A DNA stretch of 44,447 nucleotides from Cupriavidus gilardii J11 (GCF_007829435.1 NZ_VLJN01000007.1:1-44447), one strand, 5' to 3'. Positions 7,427 through 15,469 are shown, numbered from the stretch's first letter. Numbers and translations are program-made. Notes: generated by a model from the sequence alone, not told the origin.

Positions 7427-8658
7427 TACCGTGCCTCCTTCGACGCGGCGGTCGCTGGAGGAAGACCGACGGATTCGATCGGGTCTGCCAAAGCGTTCCA
7501 TTCGATGCATGGGACGCCGGCGGATCGGTAATACTCCCGCTTTGCCTGTGCTCTTGCATCGTAGTCCGGGTTCCCGCCCATTCCGAGCACCTCGACGACA
7601 ACCTCCGGTGATGTATCGGTCAAGATGAAATCGGGATGGACGGCTGCCCCGCCGATATGCCGCAGCGGCTTTCTGAACATTCGACGCTGAGCCACCAAGT
7701 AGTCAGCCATGGCGACTTCGTATGTCGAATCGCAGGGGAGAAACCGCCAATCTGTCAACATGGCCGCTGCGTCGACGATGGAAAGATAGCTCTTCGCCTT
7801 CGGCCGCTCGACGAGGAAAACGGCAACGCAATGCTGACCCTCACGCCCGGCGCCGGCAAGCGCGGCACCAAATGACTGTTGCAACCGTTGGTATAGCGGC
7901 GCTCCCATGAACAATCGTTGCTTCGTCTGCCGCAACTCAACCTCGCCGCCGAACTGACTTGGTTTGTGTGCCACGATCTCGCCAATCAGAAGCCCGCGCG
8001 GTGTGTCCGTGGCCGACGGGGTCAGGCGGTCCATCCATGCGGCTGCATCGGCCAGGATCTCGGTTCTGCGGGCAGGGTCCCAGCGCTCAACGACGTGCAG
8101 AACGTCATCTGCCTTTTGTCCATTGACTTTGCATTCAGCCAGTTCGCTGGTCAGTCGGGACCAGCAGGCATTCCAGCCGCGACCGCCGTAGCCTGACCAC
8201 AGATTCAAGCCGGCTTGCTCCCACGCGAATTCCAGAAAGGCCAGGAGGCCGGCGGTGCGGCGCTGAGCCTTCTGCGGGGTGCCATGCGGCTTGGAATGGA
8301 TGGGTCCGGCCGGGGCGCGCGAGCTGACCTTCAGGCTGGCATCAAGCTTCACATCCAGGGCGCCATCGTGATGCTGAAAAGCGTCCAGGTCGGGGCCCGA
8401 GCCCGACTTGCCGACATTTCTTCCAAGGAATGGGCATCCAGCAGCGTGATGGTGAGCTTGGTCGGGCCACCGCGTGAGCAAGAATATGCTTCTGTGGCGC
8501 CGAATGACCAGCCTTGGACGCGGGCTGCTGCTCACGCAGCCACACTCGGCGAAGCCTTGGGCCGTCTTGGCGCGTTCTAGCTGACGCACGTAGCGTTCCG
8601 GGCTGTCCAGAACATCGTGGAGCGGAATCTCAGACCCGCCGATTCTCACGGTAATCAC
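7426..8658 (-). CDS. DUF1173-family protein
   Basis: 410 aa. The N-terminus (MITVRIGGSEIPLHDVL...) and the Cys/His pattern at about 38-75 (ECGC, then HHHAAGCPFLG) look like the DUF1173 family, common in plasmids and ICEs and of unknown biochemical role. The C-terminal third contains a segment (EYRKPLR-like, then HPDFILTDTSPEVVVEVLGMG) that resembles a PD-(D/E)xK nuclease core, with the acidic pair in PDFIL and VVEVLG; this is my reading, not an established call. It starts at GTG 8658 with GGAG 7 bases upstream. It follows the helicase by 9 bases and couples into the winged-helix gene. Confidence 0.6.
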   Translation of the reverse strand: MITVRIGGSEIPLHDVLDSPERYVRQLERAKTAQGFAECGCVSSSPRPRLVIRRHRSIFLLTRWPDQAHHHAAGCPFLGRNVGKSGSGPDLDAFQHHDGALDVKLDASLKVSSRAPAGPIHSKPHGTPQKAQRRTAGLLAFLEFAWEQAGLNLWSGYGGRGWNACWSRLTSELAECKVNGQKADDVLHVVERWDPARRTEILADAAAWMDRLTPSATDTPRGLLIGEIVAHKPSQFGGEVELRQTKQRLFMGAPLYQRLQQSFGAALAGAGREGQHCVAVFLVERPKAKSYLSIVDAAAMLTDWRFLPCDSTYEVAMADYLVAQRRMFRKPLRHIGGAAVHPDFILTDTSPEVVVEVLGMGGNPDYDARAQAKREYYRSAGVPCIEWNALADPIESVGLPPATAASKEAR

Positions 8659-8667
8659 TGGGTTCTC

Positions 8668-10128
8668 CTAGAGCCCGGCATCCCGGAACATGGTGTACAG
8701 GTCGGGGCGGATTTCACTGACATCGAGGACGGCCTTGGCGCGGGTCATCGCGACGTAGAGCAGGCGCATCTCCTCCGGCGCCATGCTCATTTCTCCTTCG
8801 TCGTTGGGCTTGAATCTGAAGTCGCCGGCGAGGCGGACGCGATCCCACTCAAGACCCTTGGCGCGGTGTACGGTGCTGACGATGTACTGCGCTTCCGCGT
8901 CCGGCGATATGCGGCTCAGGATCAGGCGAAGGTAGTCGACGCCCTCGTTGTCGATCAGTTTCACCAGCGGCTGGAGGTCTCGGCCGGAGAAGGAATCGGC
9001 GTACTCCTGAACCTCTTCCCAAGAATCAAAAAGTGCGAGTGCAGCGGGATAGCTTATGCGCTGACCTCGCATCAGTTGTTCGGCCCCGTCGGCAAACGCC
9101 TTCAGCTCTTCGATATTCGCCCGGACAGCCACCTTCTCGCCGCGGGCAATGCCTTCAGCAAGGTGGGTCAGCACCGTGGCATTCTTGCGGCATAAGATGG
9201 CGTCGAACCGGTCGTGCCCCGGTGTGGAGTCATGGAGGATTCGCGACCGGATCCGGTCTTGCCCGCGGACGGGAACCGCTTCGTTCAGCAGTGCCAGAAT
9301 GCGGCTGGCCAACTGCGCAATAGCGGGGCCGAACCGGAATGATTCGGTCAAGGCGAGCTCTTGAGCGCGGATGTGGTCCATTGCATTGACGGCGCCGCGC
9401 CACTCGTAGATCTGCTGGTAGGGATCGCCAACATAGATCACTTGGGATTGCTGAGCTCGTAGGACGGATAGCATCAGGCCATCGGCGTCTTGCGCTTCGT
9501 CGAAGAGGATGAAGTCCGCGCCGATCCGTGGACGGCTCTGTTCCCACAACTTGACATATACGTCATGAGTGATGGCAGACGCCGCGGTCGGATCGCAGTA
9601 TTCCTCCCACAGCTTGCGGACCGACGGAAGCAATGAGTCGCGCAATTGCTCGGCCTCAGCTTCCTTCACAATCGGGTCCACGGGGATGTGCCATGCAAGC
9701 GGCTCGGATTGAGCAGACCGACAGAATCTCGCCGCGCCGTCCATTACCATACGAGCGACCTTGCTAGCGCTAAGCTCAAGGTCCTTCCCGATCGTTGTTG
9801 GCACGCGAATTGGCCCCAGCCGGTAGCGCAAGGCGAGCTGATGGGGCGGCTCCAGCGGATTTCGGAGTTTCGCCGTGATGTCCGGCCGCGTCGCGCCATA
9901 TGCGATGGAGTGGACAGTTCGGCAACGGGTGTTCGAAGGGAACTTGCTCGCGGCCTCTTTGGCGATCTCCTTGTTGAAAGCCAAGTAGAGGCCGCGTGAC
10001 CGGCCACGCGCCTCGGCGGCCAGCCGGAGGGTGGACGTCTTTCCCGCGCCGGCATATGCCTTCACCTTGAGTTGGCCCCCGGCCTTGACCGCTTCAACGA
10101 CAGCGTCTTGCTCCACTGTAGGCGTCAC
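8668..10128 (-). CDS. UvrD/PcrA-like superfamily 1 helicase
   Basis: 486 aa, shorter than full UvrD (about 720 aa). Helicase motifs in order: Walker A AYAGAGKTST (about 24-33), Walker B ILFDEAQDADG, motif III VGDPYQQIYEWRGA, motif V VSTVHRAKGLEWDRV and motif VI LLYVAMTRAKAVLD. The domain plan is closest to compact FBH1/UvrD-like helicases. It would unwind DNA 3' to 5' during replication or recombination of the element. The start is GTG at 10128, overlapping the upstream stop (GTGA), with GGAGG 7 bases upstream; the open frame to 10155 only reads into the previous gene. It is the second gene of the minus operon. Confidence 0.85.
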   Translation of the reverse strand: MTPTVEQDAVVEAVKAGGQLKVKAYAGAGKTSTLRLAAEARGRSRGLYLAFNKEIAKEAASKFPSNTRCRTVHSIAYGATRPDITAKLRNPLEPPHQLALRYRLGPIRVPTTIGKDLELSASKVARMVMDGAARFCRSAQSEPLAWHIPVDPIVKEAEAEQLRDSLLPSVRKLWEEYCDPTAASAITHDVYVKLWEQSRPRIGADFILFDEAQDADGLMLSVLRAQQSQVIYVGDPYQQIYEWRGAVNAMDHIRAQELALTESFRFGPAIAQLASRILALLNEAVPVRGQDRIRSRILHDSTPGHDRFDAILCRKNATVLTHLAEGIARGEKVAVRANIEELKAFADGAEQLMRGQRISYPAALALFDSWEEVQEYADSFSGRDLQPLVKLIDNEGVDYLRLILSRISPDAEAQYIVSTVHRAKGLEWDRVRLAGDFRFKPNDEGEMSMAPEEMRLLYVAMTRAKAVLDVSEIRPDLYTMFRDAGL

Positions 10129-10577
10129 AGCACAGCCTCCAGGACACCTTGACACGGGAGCGTGTCGCTGATTTTGCGTCGGATTTCGTCACGCGCCGCG
10201 TTACCTGCGTTGACGCGGCGCGCTTGATCGCCGCTCAGCTCGTCAACCATGAAGCTGAAGTACAGAGCGGTCGTCGGACCTGTCCAGGTCGACCATTGTG
10301 AGCGGATTTGATCCTTGTCCGCCTCGGGCAACGAGAAGAAGCGTGCACGCGCTTCCCGCCACACGCGAGCGCGAAAGGCACGCTGGCCAGCCTCGAACCG
10401 ATCGGCTTGCCGTCGGCGGCGGGCCATCTCCTCATCGGCGCTGTGCTGTTCGCTCTGAATATGTTCAGAGAACAACGGATACCGGTCGCGTTCCCGCTGC
10501 TGCTTACGGGCGAAGGCCGATTGCCGGCGGACGTTGAAATCGATGGGGGTGTAGCGCTCGAAGCGGGTGAATCGCAT
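10125..10577 (-). CDS. hypothetical basic protein, first gene of the helicase operon
   Basis: 150 aa, strongly charged, with an Arg/Gln/Glu-rich helical middle (about 18-85) that may form a coiled coil, then a more regular C-terminal third (WSTWTGPTTALYFSFMVDEL). Not recognised. The start at 10577 is the first ATG; a TTG at 10607 is possible and neither has a clear Shine-Dalgarno, so it may be read from a near-leaderless transcript. It overlaps the helicase start by 4 bases. Its tight coupling to a helicase suggests a role in loading or regulating it, but this is context only. Confidence 0.5.
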   Translation of the reverse strand: MRFTRFERYTPIDFNVRRQSAFARKQQRERDRYPLFSEHIQSEQHSADEEMARRRRQADRFEAGQRAFRARVWREARARFFSLPEADKDQIRSQWSTWTGPTTALYFSFMVDELSGDQARRVNAGNAARDEIRRKISDTLPCQGVLEAVL

Positions 10578-10734
10578 GGCAGTTGGTATCGGGTGGTATG
10601 AAACCAAGATACCGGCGCATGCCCAAAGTCAAGGCTGCCGGCTGGCGTGGTTGTCCAGACACCATTCTCGCCAGCCGATCTGAAGAAAGGGCCGGCGAAA
10701 GCTATAGAATTCGGGGCGTCTTTTGCGAAATCTC
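10578..10734. promoter_or_regulatory. divergent intergenic region
   Basis: 157 bases between the minus-strand helicase operon and the plus-strand gene at 10735. It should hold both promoters. A short inverted repeat (GGTATC...GATACC, 10586-10614) lies close to the minus-strand start and could be an operator. The 5' hairpin motif is absent here. Confidence 0.35.
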
Positions 10735-11259
10735 ATGTTTCCATCTTCGAGCCCCGACCTTCGTGAAGTCTGCCTTGGCCCCCGGCCTTGTGGCGAGAGA
10801 GAGATCATTCTCCCTGGCGACCCGCAGTACGCGGACATCGCCCGGCTCGATTCGCTTACCTTCAAACGCTATCTCGATCGGGTGTTTTGGTATCCGCGTC
10901 GTGAGGTGCTTCGCTTCGAGGTCAGGACCGTGCAGTCTTCCCGGAGCGGCTATGAGGTGGTAGCGCTGGTAACGGCGGGCGAGGGTGAGGCGTGGTTTTC
11001 GATAGAGGCGGTACCAGCTCGATGGGACTGCGTTGCAATCCACGAGATCAACCATGGGCTCGCGGTGATGGAGGCCGCGAACCTGAAAGAACTTGGGCAT
11101 CTGCCGGCGGACTATGAGCCGTTCAGCGCGACCGGCCCGGTACTTGACCACTCCCACCTGGAGGACCCGGAAGAAGTCGAACTGCGCCGGTGGGACGTCA
11201 TCAACCGGATCCGCGCGGTCAGTCGGTCGGTACGCGACGGCGCCTCGTTATCCGGCTGA
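10735..11259 (+). CDS. hypothetical protein (174 aa)
   Basis: 174 aa, not recognised. A compact alpha/beta-looking protein: several beta-strands (VLRFEVRTVQS, YEVVALVTAGEGEAWFSIEAV), then helices with acidic surfaces and a final basic helix (VINRIRAVSRSVRDG). ATG at 10735 is preferred over a TTG at 10723; neither has a good ribosome binding site. It diverges from the helicase operon and is followed by motif copy 3. It has no signal peptide or membrane segment. Confidence 0.5.
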   Translation: MFPSSSPDLREVCLGPRPCGEREIILPGDPQYADIARLDSLTFKRYLDRVFWYPRREVLRFEVRTVQSSRSGYEVVALVTAGEGEAWFSIEAVPARWDCVAIHEINHGLAVMEAANLKELGHLPADYEPFSATGPVLDHSHLEDPEEVELRRWDVINRIRAVSRSVRDGASLSG

Positions 11260-11267
11260 GGCCCTTG

Positions 11268-11304
11268 TCCACTCGCGCGGATTCGCAGTAATATCCGACC
11301 GATT
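11268..11304 (+). promoter_or_regulatory. promoter-like pair before motif copy 3
   Basis: TTGTCC and TAATAT separated by 18 bases. The -10 hexamer ends 14 bases before the motif stem, which would place the hairpin a few bases after the transcription start. Similar spacing is seen at 3573 (TATATC), 15431 (TATCCT), 21461 (TAACAT) and 31827 (CACAAT). Confidence 0.4.
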
Positions 11305-11308
11305 TTCC

Positions 11309-11327
11309 GCGCTTTCAGCGCATCGAT
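11309..11327 (+). promoter_or_regulatory. 5' hairpin motif copy 3 (GCGCT-ttc-AGCGC + ATCGAT)
   Basis: Perfect 5-bp stem with a stem sequence different from the majority copies but still fully paired, then ATCGAT. It heads the transcript for the 69-aa membrane protein and the methylase-like gene. Confidence 0.6.
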
Positions 11328-11357
11328 CCTGCCGTCGTAACGGCCATCTTTTTTCCA

Positions 11358-11404
11358 CCCATTGGGGCTTTCCCAATGGGACGGCTCCAATTTTCTTTGG
11401 AGCC
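11358..11404 (+). promoter_or_regulatory. two-hairpin leader with sequestered Shine-Dalgarno
   Basis: First hairpin: CCCATTGGG (11358-11366) pairs with CCCAATGGG (11372-11380), 9 bp. Second hairpin: GGCTCC (11383-11388) pairs with GGAGCC (11399-11404), so the GGAG Shine-Dalgarno of the TTG start at 11409 is fully paired. Confidence 0.6.
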
Positions 11405-11408
11405 TACC

Positions 11409-11618
11409 TTGTACATCACGTCTCGTATTTCTGGACTCGCCGTCCTCGCGACAATTTTCAACCTGTTCGCGCTTCTGTTTTTCCTCACCTACACCGCTGA
11501 CCATGGCCTCGCTATGGTGCAGGTCCAACTCGTTCTCGATATTCAGTTTCTCATCATCATCGCATGGCTGCTCGCGAAGCTGCTGAGCGGCGATCAGAAG
11601 CGCTCTATCACCGGCTGA
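11409..11618 (+). CDS. small two-segment membrane protein (69 aa), TTG start
   Basis: 69 aa with two hydrophobic stretches, about residues 8-28 (ISGLAVLATIFNLFALLFF) and 39-57 (VQLVLDIQFLIIIAWLLAKLL), so a likely hairpin in the inner membrane. Not recognised. The TTG at 11409 is chosen because the GGAG at 11399 is 6 bases upstream and sits in the leader hairpin. An earlier frame start at 11376 would lie within the first hairpin. A TTG start plus a paired Shine-Dalgarno predicts low or conditional translation. Confidence 0.6.
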   Translation: MYITSRISGLAVLATIFNLFALLFFLTYTADHGLAMVQVQLVLDIQFLIIIAWLLAKLLSGDQKRSITG

Positions 11619-11643
11619 CGGACCACCGACAGCCCGATTCACC

Positions 11644-11702
11644 GCCCACCGGGGAAGCACTCCCCGGTGGGCAGTGCTTCCTCGCACCCATTGAGGAAGC
11701 AC
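11644..11702 (+). promoter_or_regulatory. strong two-hairpin leader of the methylase set
   Basis: A 12-bp perfect hairpin (arms 11644-11655 and 11661-11672, loop AGCAC) without a T-tract, then a 10-bp perfect hairpin pairing GTGCTTCCTC (11674-11683) with GAGGAAGCAC (11693-11702). The second buries the GAGGA Shine-Dalgarno one base before an ATG at 11704. Confidence 0.65.
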
Positions 11703-11703
11703 A

Positions 11704-11769
11704 ATGGCATACCGCCACGCATCTCCCCCGTTTCGGCCTTATTCGCTCGGCATGGAGCCGCGGACATGA
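11704..11769 (+). CDS. 21-aa leader peptide coupled to the methylase-like gene
   Basis: ATG at 11704 to TGA at 11767-11769, about 21 residues rich in Pro and Arg. Its stop overlaps the next start in an ATGA arrangement. Its Shine-Dalgarno is locked in a 10-bp hairpin. This is the layout of a translational-coupling leader: opening the hairpin would permit leader translation and then the methylase-like gene. The peptide matches no known leader. Confidence 0.45.
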   Translation: MAYRHASPPFRPYSLGMEPRT

Positions 11770-12653
11770 GCCGCGCCGCCCAACGCCGGCATCAAGCCAC
11801 CGCCAGCCATGCTCACAAGGAGCTTTTGTCCCTGATGAAGGCCTTCGGGTATCGGCACAGCATGAACGACGTCTTCGCGGATTTTGTCGAGATGTCAGCG
11901 CTGGCCATCAGCAACGCAGTGGATCGCCATCACTTCGAAGCCCGGGAGAAGCGATACCTGGAGATCGCAAAGAAGTACGATCGAGAGGAGCTGACCCGGT
12001 TCCCACAAATGTTTGGCGCGCTCACTATGACCTTCGAGGAGCGCGTGCAGCAGCTGGTGCCCAATGGGGACGGCCTAGCCGACGTGCTCGGGCAGACGTA
12101 CATGATGCTCGAACTGGGCAACGATAGGGCGGGGCAGTTCTTCACGCCCTATACCGTCTCTCGCATGATGGCCGGCATCAGTATGACTGACGGCGCCTCC
12201 TCCATCGAGCGGGATGGGTTTGTGACGGTGTTGGAGCCTGCCTCCGGCGCCGGCGGCATGGTGATTGCCTGTGCGGACGCGCTCAACGATGCTGGCCACA
12301 ACTACCAGCAGAGGATGCATGCCACGTGCATCGATATCGATCCGCGCTGCGTACACATGACCTACGTGCAGCTGGCGCTCCTTCACATTCCCGCGATCGT
12401 GGTCCACGGCAACGCCCTCTCAGGCGAGTCGTGGGGCAGCTGGTTCACCCCGGCCCATGTCTTGGGTGGCTGGGGACGGCGGCTGCGCGCTGCGCGGGCC
12501 AGGAAGGATGCTGAGGTGCCGGCCTTGGAAGCCGCTGCGACTGCTGAGGCAGAGGTGTGCATCGTCGAACCTGCTGTCCACGGGCCGGCACGCCACCTGG
12601 ACGATCCGGTATTGCGAGTTTTCGTTCCGGACGACCAGCTTGCCCTCTTCTGA
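11766..12653 (+). CDS. N6-adenine DNA methyltransferase-like protein lacking motif IV
   Basis: 295 aa. An HsdM-like N-terminal region with GQFFTPYTVSRMM (about 123-135) leads to the SAM-binding motif I LEPASGAGGM (about 156-165), an acidic residue after the next strand (CIDID, about 188-192), and HGNAL (about 214-218), as in type I methylase subunits. The catalytic NPPY/F that should follow is absent; instead there is WFTPAHVLGGW and a low-complexity Arg/Ala/Glu tail. It may bind SAM or DNA without methylating, or act as an antirestriction or regulatory protein. The ATG at 11766 has GGAG 8 bases upstream and overlaps the leader peptide stop. Confidence 0.7.
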   Translation: MSRAAQRRHQATASHAHKELLSLMKAFGYRHSMNDVFADFVEMSALAISNAVDRHHFEAREKRYLEIAKKYDREELTRFPQMFGALTMTFEERVQQLVPNGDGLADVLGQTYMMLELGNDRAGQFFTPYTVSRMMAGISMTDGASSIERDGFVTVLEPASGAGGMVIACADALNDAGHNYQQRMHATCIDIDPRCVHMTYVQLALLHIPAIVVHGNALSGESWGSWFTPAHVLGGWGRRLRAARARKDAEVPALEAAATAEAEVCIVEPAVHGPARHLDDPVLRVFVPDDQLALF

Positions 12654-12763
12654 CTGCGAAACGCATGCCATTTTGGTGAGCTTTCGGCAGTCGGTGATCG
12701 ACACCGGCCTCTTATGATCATTCCGTAGCCCACCCGCTACGGGTCTACACTCGGATGACTCAG

Positions 12764-12791
12764 GGCCCTCTTCGGAGGGCCTTTTTTTTTT
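12764..12791 (+). terminator. intrinsic terminator just upstream of a gene
   Basis: GGCCCTC (12764-12770) and GAGGGCC (12775-12781) with a TTCG loop, then ten Ts. The Shine-Dalgarno of the next gene starts right at the end of the T-tract, so that gene can be expressed only by read-through or antitermination unless a promoter is hidden upstream. Confidence 0.8.
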
Positions 12792-12801
12792 GGAGAATCA
12801 G

Positions 12802-13056
12802 ATGCCGGTTCGGGAGACCACTGCGGCGCTGGCCCGCCGCTTTCACCTGAATGATCGAGCCGCACTTGCTCTCGAAGCTACGTTCGGCGCCTTTGTGCGC
12901 CGGAATGCGAACGATTGGCAGCCGGACCGATTCGCACACAGCGTCACGGAGTGGCTGATTCAGGAGGGTATATTGCCGCCCACTGCGCAGGCATTTGAGT
13001 TTCGGGAGGCCTTAGCGAGGGCTGCGGAGTTATTGAACAGCTACAGAGCCACCTAG
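12802..13056 (+). CDS. hypothetical protein (84 aa)
   Basis: 84 aa, mostly helical, soluble, not recognised. A repeated Ala/Leu/Arg pattern (ARRFHLNDRAALALEATFGAF) suggests a compact helical bundle. ATG at 12802 has GGAG 6 bases upstream. It sits directly behind an intrinsic terminator, with no separate promoter that I can see, and is followed after 23 bases by the convergent lipoprotein operon. Confidence 0.5.
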   Translation: MPVRETTAALARRFHLNDRAALALEATFGAFVRRNANDWQPDRFAHSVTEWLIQEGILPPTAQAFEFREALARAAELLNSYRAT

Positions 13057-13079
13057 CGCTCGGTGGCTGCGCGCCCTTG

Positions 13080-14102
13080 TCAGCGCCCAGCTTTACATTG
13101 ATCAGCATCCCCACTTCGGCGACAGGCGATCCAGGCGCAAGCGGCCGTGCGTTCAACTGGGTGCGGTTGTGAACGCAAAACCTGTATAGCAAGAGACGAT
13201 TGTTCGGGAAATTCACCGCGGTCGACGTTGACCCATGACACGCTATCAACCTCGGGTTTGTAGATAAACGCATCCTGTGGGATATGGACGGTTTCCGGCG
13301 GTAACTGAATTTCTGGAATCTGCACACCGCCTGCTAGGCGCGCCCCGTCAATACCAGCACGACGCAAAGCCTCGGCTATATCTCCCCGTGATAGATCTGG
13401 GGTAATAGACGCAGTTGGGGTAATTGTTATGGAGGCTGGGCGCTTCGGCTCGAGCGCATGCGATATTCTCGCACTGACCTCGCCCGACATCAAATCCGTG
13501 ATTGCCGTTGCGCGACACATCACCGTCCTGCAGGCTTGGTAGTCCCACCGTATCTCGCAAGTCTCTCCGCACGGGTAGTCCGCGCTGATGCACTTTCGAA
13601 GTTTGAAATCGCCCTTGAGAGTGATGTCAGAACCGCTGCTATATGCATTTGTGCCGACGATCGAAAACTGACATGTTTCCGCCGCGCGGAAGAGGCGGTC
13701 GAAAAGACTGTGATAGCGCTCAGAAAGCGTCGTACCGATGGAATCATTGTAGGCAATTACCAGGGTTTCTCGGATTCGGATTCCTGGTTTCCCGCGCTCC
13801 TCTACTTCCTCGAATGTCATTTCTGATCTTATTCTCCCCTGAGTTTGTGATTGTCCTGCTTTAAACGAGGGGAGGTTTTGCGTTTTCTCGCTTCTTGTGA
13901 TAGGCGACAGGTCACAGCGGGTCGGCGTTCGCGGCTTTGAGGCGGTCGGCGGCCTTGGCTTTGATGCGGGCGGCGCCGATGCTGTTGAGTTGCGGTTGTC
14001 GGTGGCGTGTCTTGTCGCAGCGCCGTTGTCGTTTGATTGCATGAGCTTGCAGCTTCCCATCGTTAGGACAGCAAGGAGCGGCACGATCCTGGCAGGGGTC
14101 AT
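13080..14102 (-). CDS. predicted lipoprotein (340 aa), second of a coupled pair
   Basis: 340 aa. N-terminal signal of lipoprotein type with the likely acylated Cys at about 18 (VLTMGSC, an imperfect lipobox), followed by a Pro/Thr/Lys-rich linker (about 38-62) as in surface-tethered proteins. The exported part has several Cys (CISADYPCGETCEIRWDYQAC region), suggesting disulfides. Not recognised. The start at 14102 is supported by GGAGG about 9 bases upstream and an ATGA overlap with the preceding gene. The sequence is richer in A/T than its neighbours, hinting at a separate origin. Confidence 0.55.
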   Translation of the reverse strand: MTPARIVPLLAVLTMGSCKLMQSNDNGAATRHATDNRNSTASAPPASKPRPPTASKPRTPTRCDLSPITRSEKTQNLPSFKAGQSQTQGRIRSEMTFEEVEERGKPGIRIRETLVIAYNDSIGTTLSERYHSLFDRLFRAAETCQFSIVGTNAYSSGSDITLKGDFKLRKCISADYPCGETCEIRWDYQACRTVMCRATAITDLMSGEVSARISHALEPKRPASITITPTASITPDLSRGDIAEALRRAGIDGARLAGGVQIPEIQLPPETVHIPQDAFIYKPEVDSVSWVNVDRGEFPEQSSLAIQVLRSQPHPVERTAACAWIACRRSGDADQCKAGR

Positions 14103-15217
14103 TGCGTCCGGACCTCCATTGCGATACATCCACCCAACGTCTGATAGTAGACTCCCTTATCATCTGCAGATGTTTGGATCACCACACCGCCCCAGACATC
14201 GTTTATATCGGTGGCTCTAAACGTGATCGTAGGCATTTCTGCTGGAGCAATAAATTCCAGCCTCGCTAACGTCTCTTTCTCGGATCGGTTTGCGGAGAGA
14301 GTTTCGGGATATCGAATAACCACCGACGGCCATTCGTCTCTTTCACTAAAATAGATAGGGAATGTGCATGCGTTGCCGTTGTTGTGGAGAACCGGCCCGT
14401 TGCTTTTGATATCGTCACGCTCACAACCTTTTGGCGGCGCACCAAAAATTCGCGTTATGCGACTGAACGAGAGACTCGCAATACTTTCGTTTGCTAAGAT
14501 TGTCGCCTGCAACTCCTTTAGTTTTGCCTGATCTGCTGGTGTGCCTTTCAGGCAGTTTATGGTCGGAGACGGATGGCATTCGGCGCTGCAATCAAGTATT
14601 GCGCCTTCCTTTTGAGTAACTACAGAATCGCTATCCGTATTTTTCATTGTAGCCAAAAGCGGCAACCCTAAAGCTCGACGCGCGATTGGGATCTCCACCT
14701 TTGACCGGGCTTCTACGTCGCGAATCGCGATTTCTTTTGAAGCGCTAAAAGATGAGATGGTGGCGTTAAGTATTCCCTCTAGTTGGTATCCGATAAGTGT
14801 ACATTCAGCGTCGTCGACCATGTTGTAACCGAGCACGGTCCCGTGTCTCTTCGCTTCATCATAGCCGCGGAAACCAGGAGGAACATATATAGTGTTGTAG
14901 AGTCGATTGCCATCGGAATTCCTGTAGGAATACCTTGCAATAGCGCCGCGCTTTCCAGTGTTAAATAGATAGACGATGGTGTTGCGACTGCAGTTGGGAG
15001 TTGACTTCCATACGAAGTCGCGGCCTATCGCAATACCATCCGGTGTAGGGCGGCCTGGACCTGGGGAGGTCGGGGGCGGGGCTTTCGCGCAGTCGCAGAA
15101 TTCCGTGCGGTAGTAGCCCGGCTGGCAGTCCGACCGGCACGTGCGCCATTCCCCGTAACAGGCCATAAGCAAAATCGGCGCAACGGCGACGACGACACGA
15201 CAAAGGCTTGGCCACAT
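14099..15217 (-). CDS. predicted lipoprotein (372 aa), first of a coupled pair
   Basis: 372 aa. Signal peptide MWPSLCRVVVAVAPILLMAC with a good lipobox (LMAC, Cys 20), then a Cys-rich segment (about 26-45: CRSDCQPGYYRTEFCDC) and a Pro-rich linker. The rest is beta-rich and not recognised. GGGAGG lies about 8 bases before the ATG at 15217. It is co-translated with the next lipoprotein through an ATGA overlap. The pair faces opposite to the flanking plus-strand genes and has lower GC, so it looks like a cargo insertion. Confidence 0.55.
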   Translation of the reverse strand: MWPSLCRVVVAVAPILLMACYGEWRTCRSDCQPGYYRTEFCDCAKAPPPTSPGPGRPTPDGIAIGRDFVWKSTPNCSRNTIVYLFNTGKRGAIARYSYRNSDGNRLYNTIYVPPGFRGYDEAKRHGTVLGYNMVDDAECTLIGYQLEGILNATISSFSASKEIAIRDVEARSKVEIPIARRALGLPLLATMKNTDSDSVVTQKEGAILDCSAECHPSPTINCLKGTPADQAKLKELQATILANESIASLSFSRITRIFGAPPKGCERDDIKSNGPVLHNNGNACTFPIYFSERDEWPSVVIRYPETLSANRSEKETLARLEFIAPAEMPTITFRATDINDVWGGVVIQTSADDKGVYYQTLGGCIAMEVRTQ

Positions 15218-15450
15218 TTTTTGGCCTCCCACTTTCGTTCCGGCACTCAGCGTTCTAGTACAGTCCTCCCGGACGATAATAGATGTCGCGTGCTAGGTGT
15301 CAACTTCATGATCGGGAGCGGGGGAGGAGAGCAAGCTGGCCCTTAGACTCCGCACTTCCGACAGCTGAGGCGATCGTAAGCGCAACCTTGCTTTGCCGGC
15401 CCTGGCTTGATTTATGAGATGCCTTTAGAGTATCCTCATGCCGATCTAAA
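15218..15450. promoter_or_regulatory. divergent control region of the lipoprotein pair and the PRTRC operon
   Basis: About 230 bases with no gene. On the plus strand TTGATT (15407-15412) and TATCCT (15431-15436), 18 bases apart, form a plausible promoter. The -10 ends 14 bases before motif copy 4. The minus-strand promoter for the lipoproteins must also lie here, probably near the AT-rich stretch around 15270-15290. Confidence 0.4.
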
Positions 15451-15469
15451 GCGCCCAAGGCGCATCGAC
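15451..15469 (+). promoter_or_regulatory. 5' hairpin motif copy 4 (GCGCC-caa-GGCGC + ATCGAC)
   Basis: Perfect 5-bp stem with a third distinct stem sequence and a different loop, then ATCGAC. It heads the PRTRC transcript, 126 bases before parB. Confidence 0.6.
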
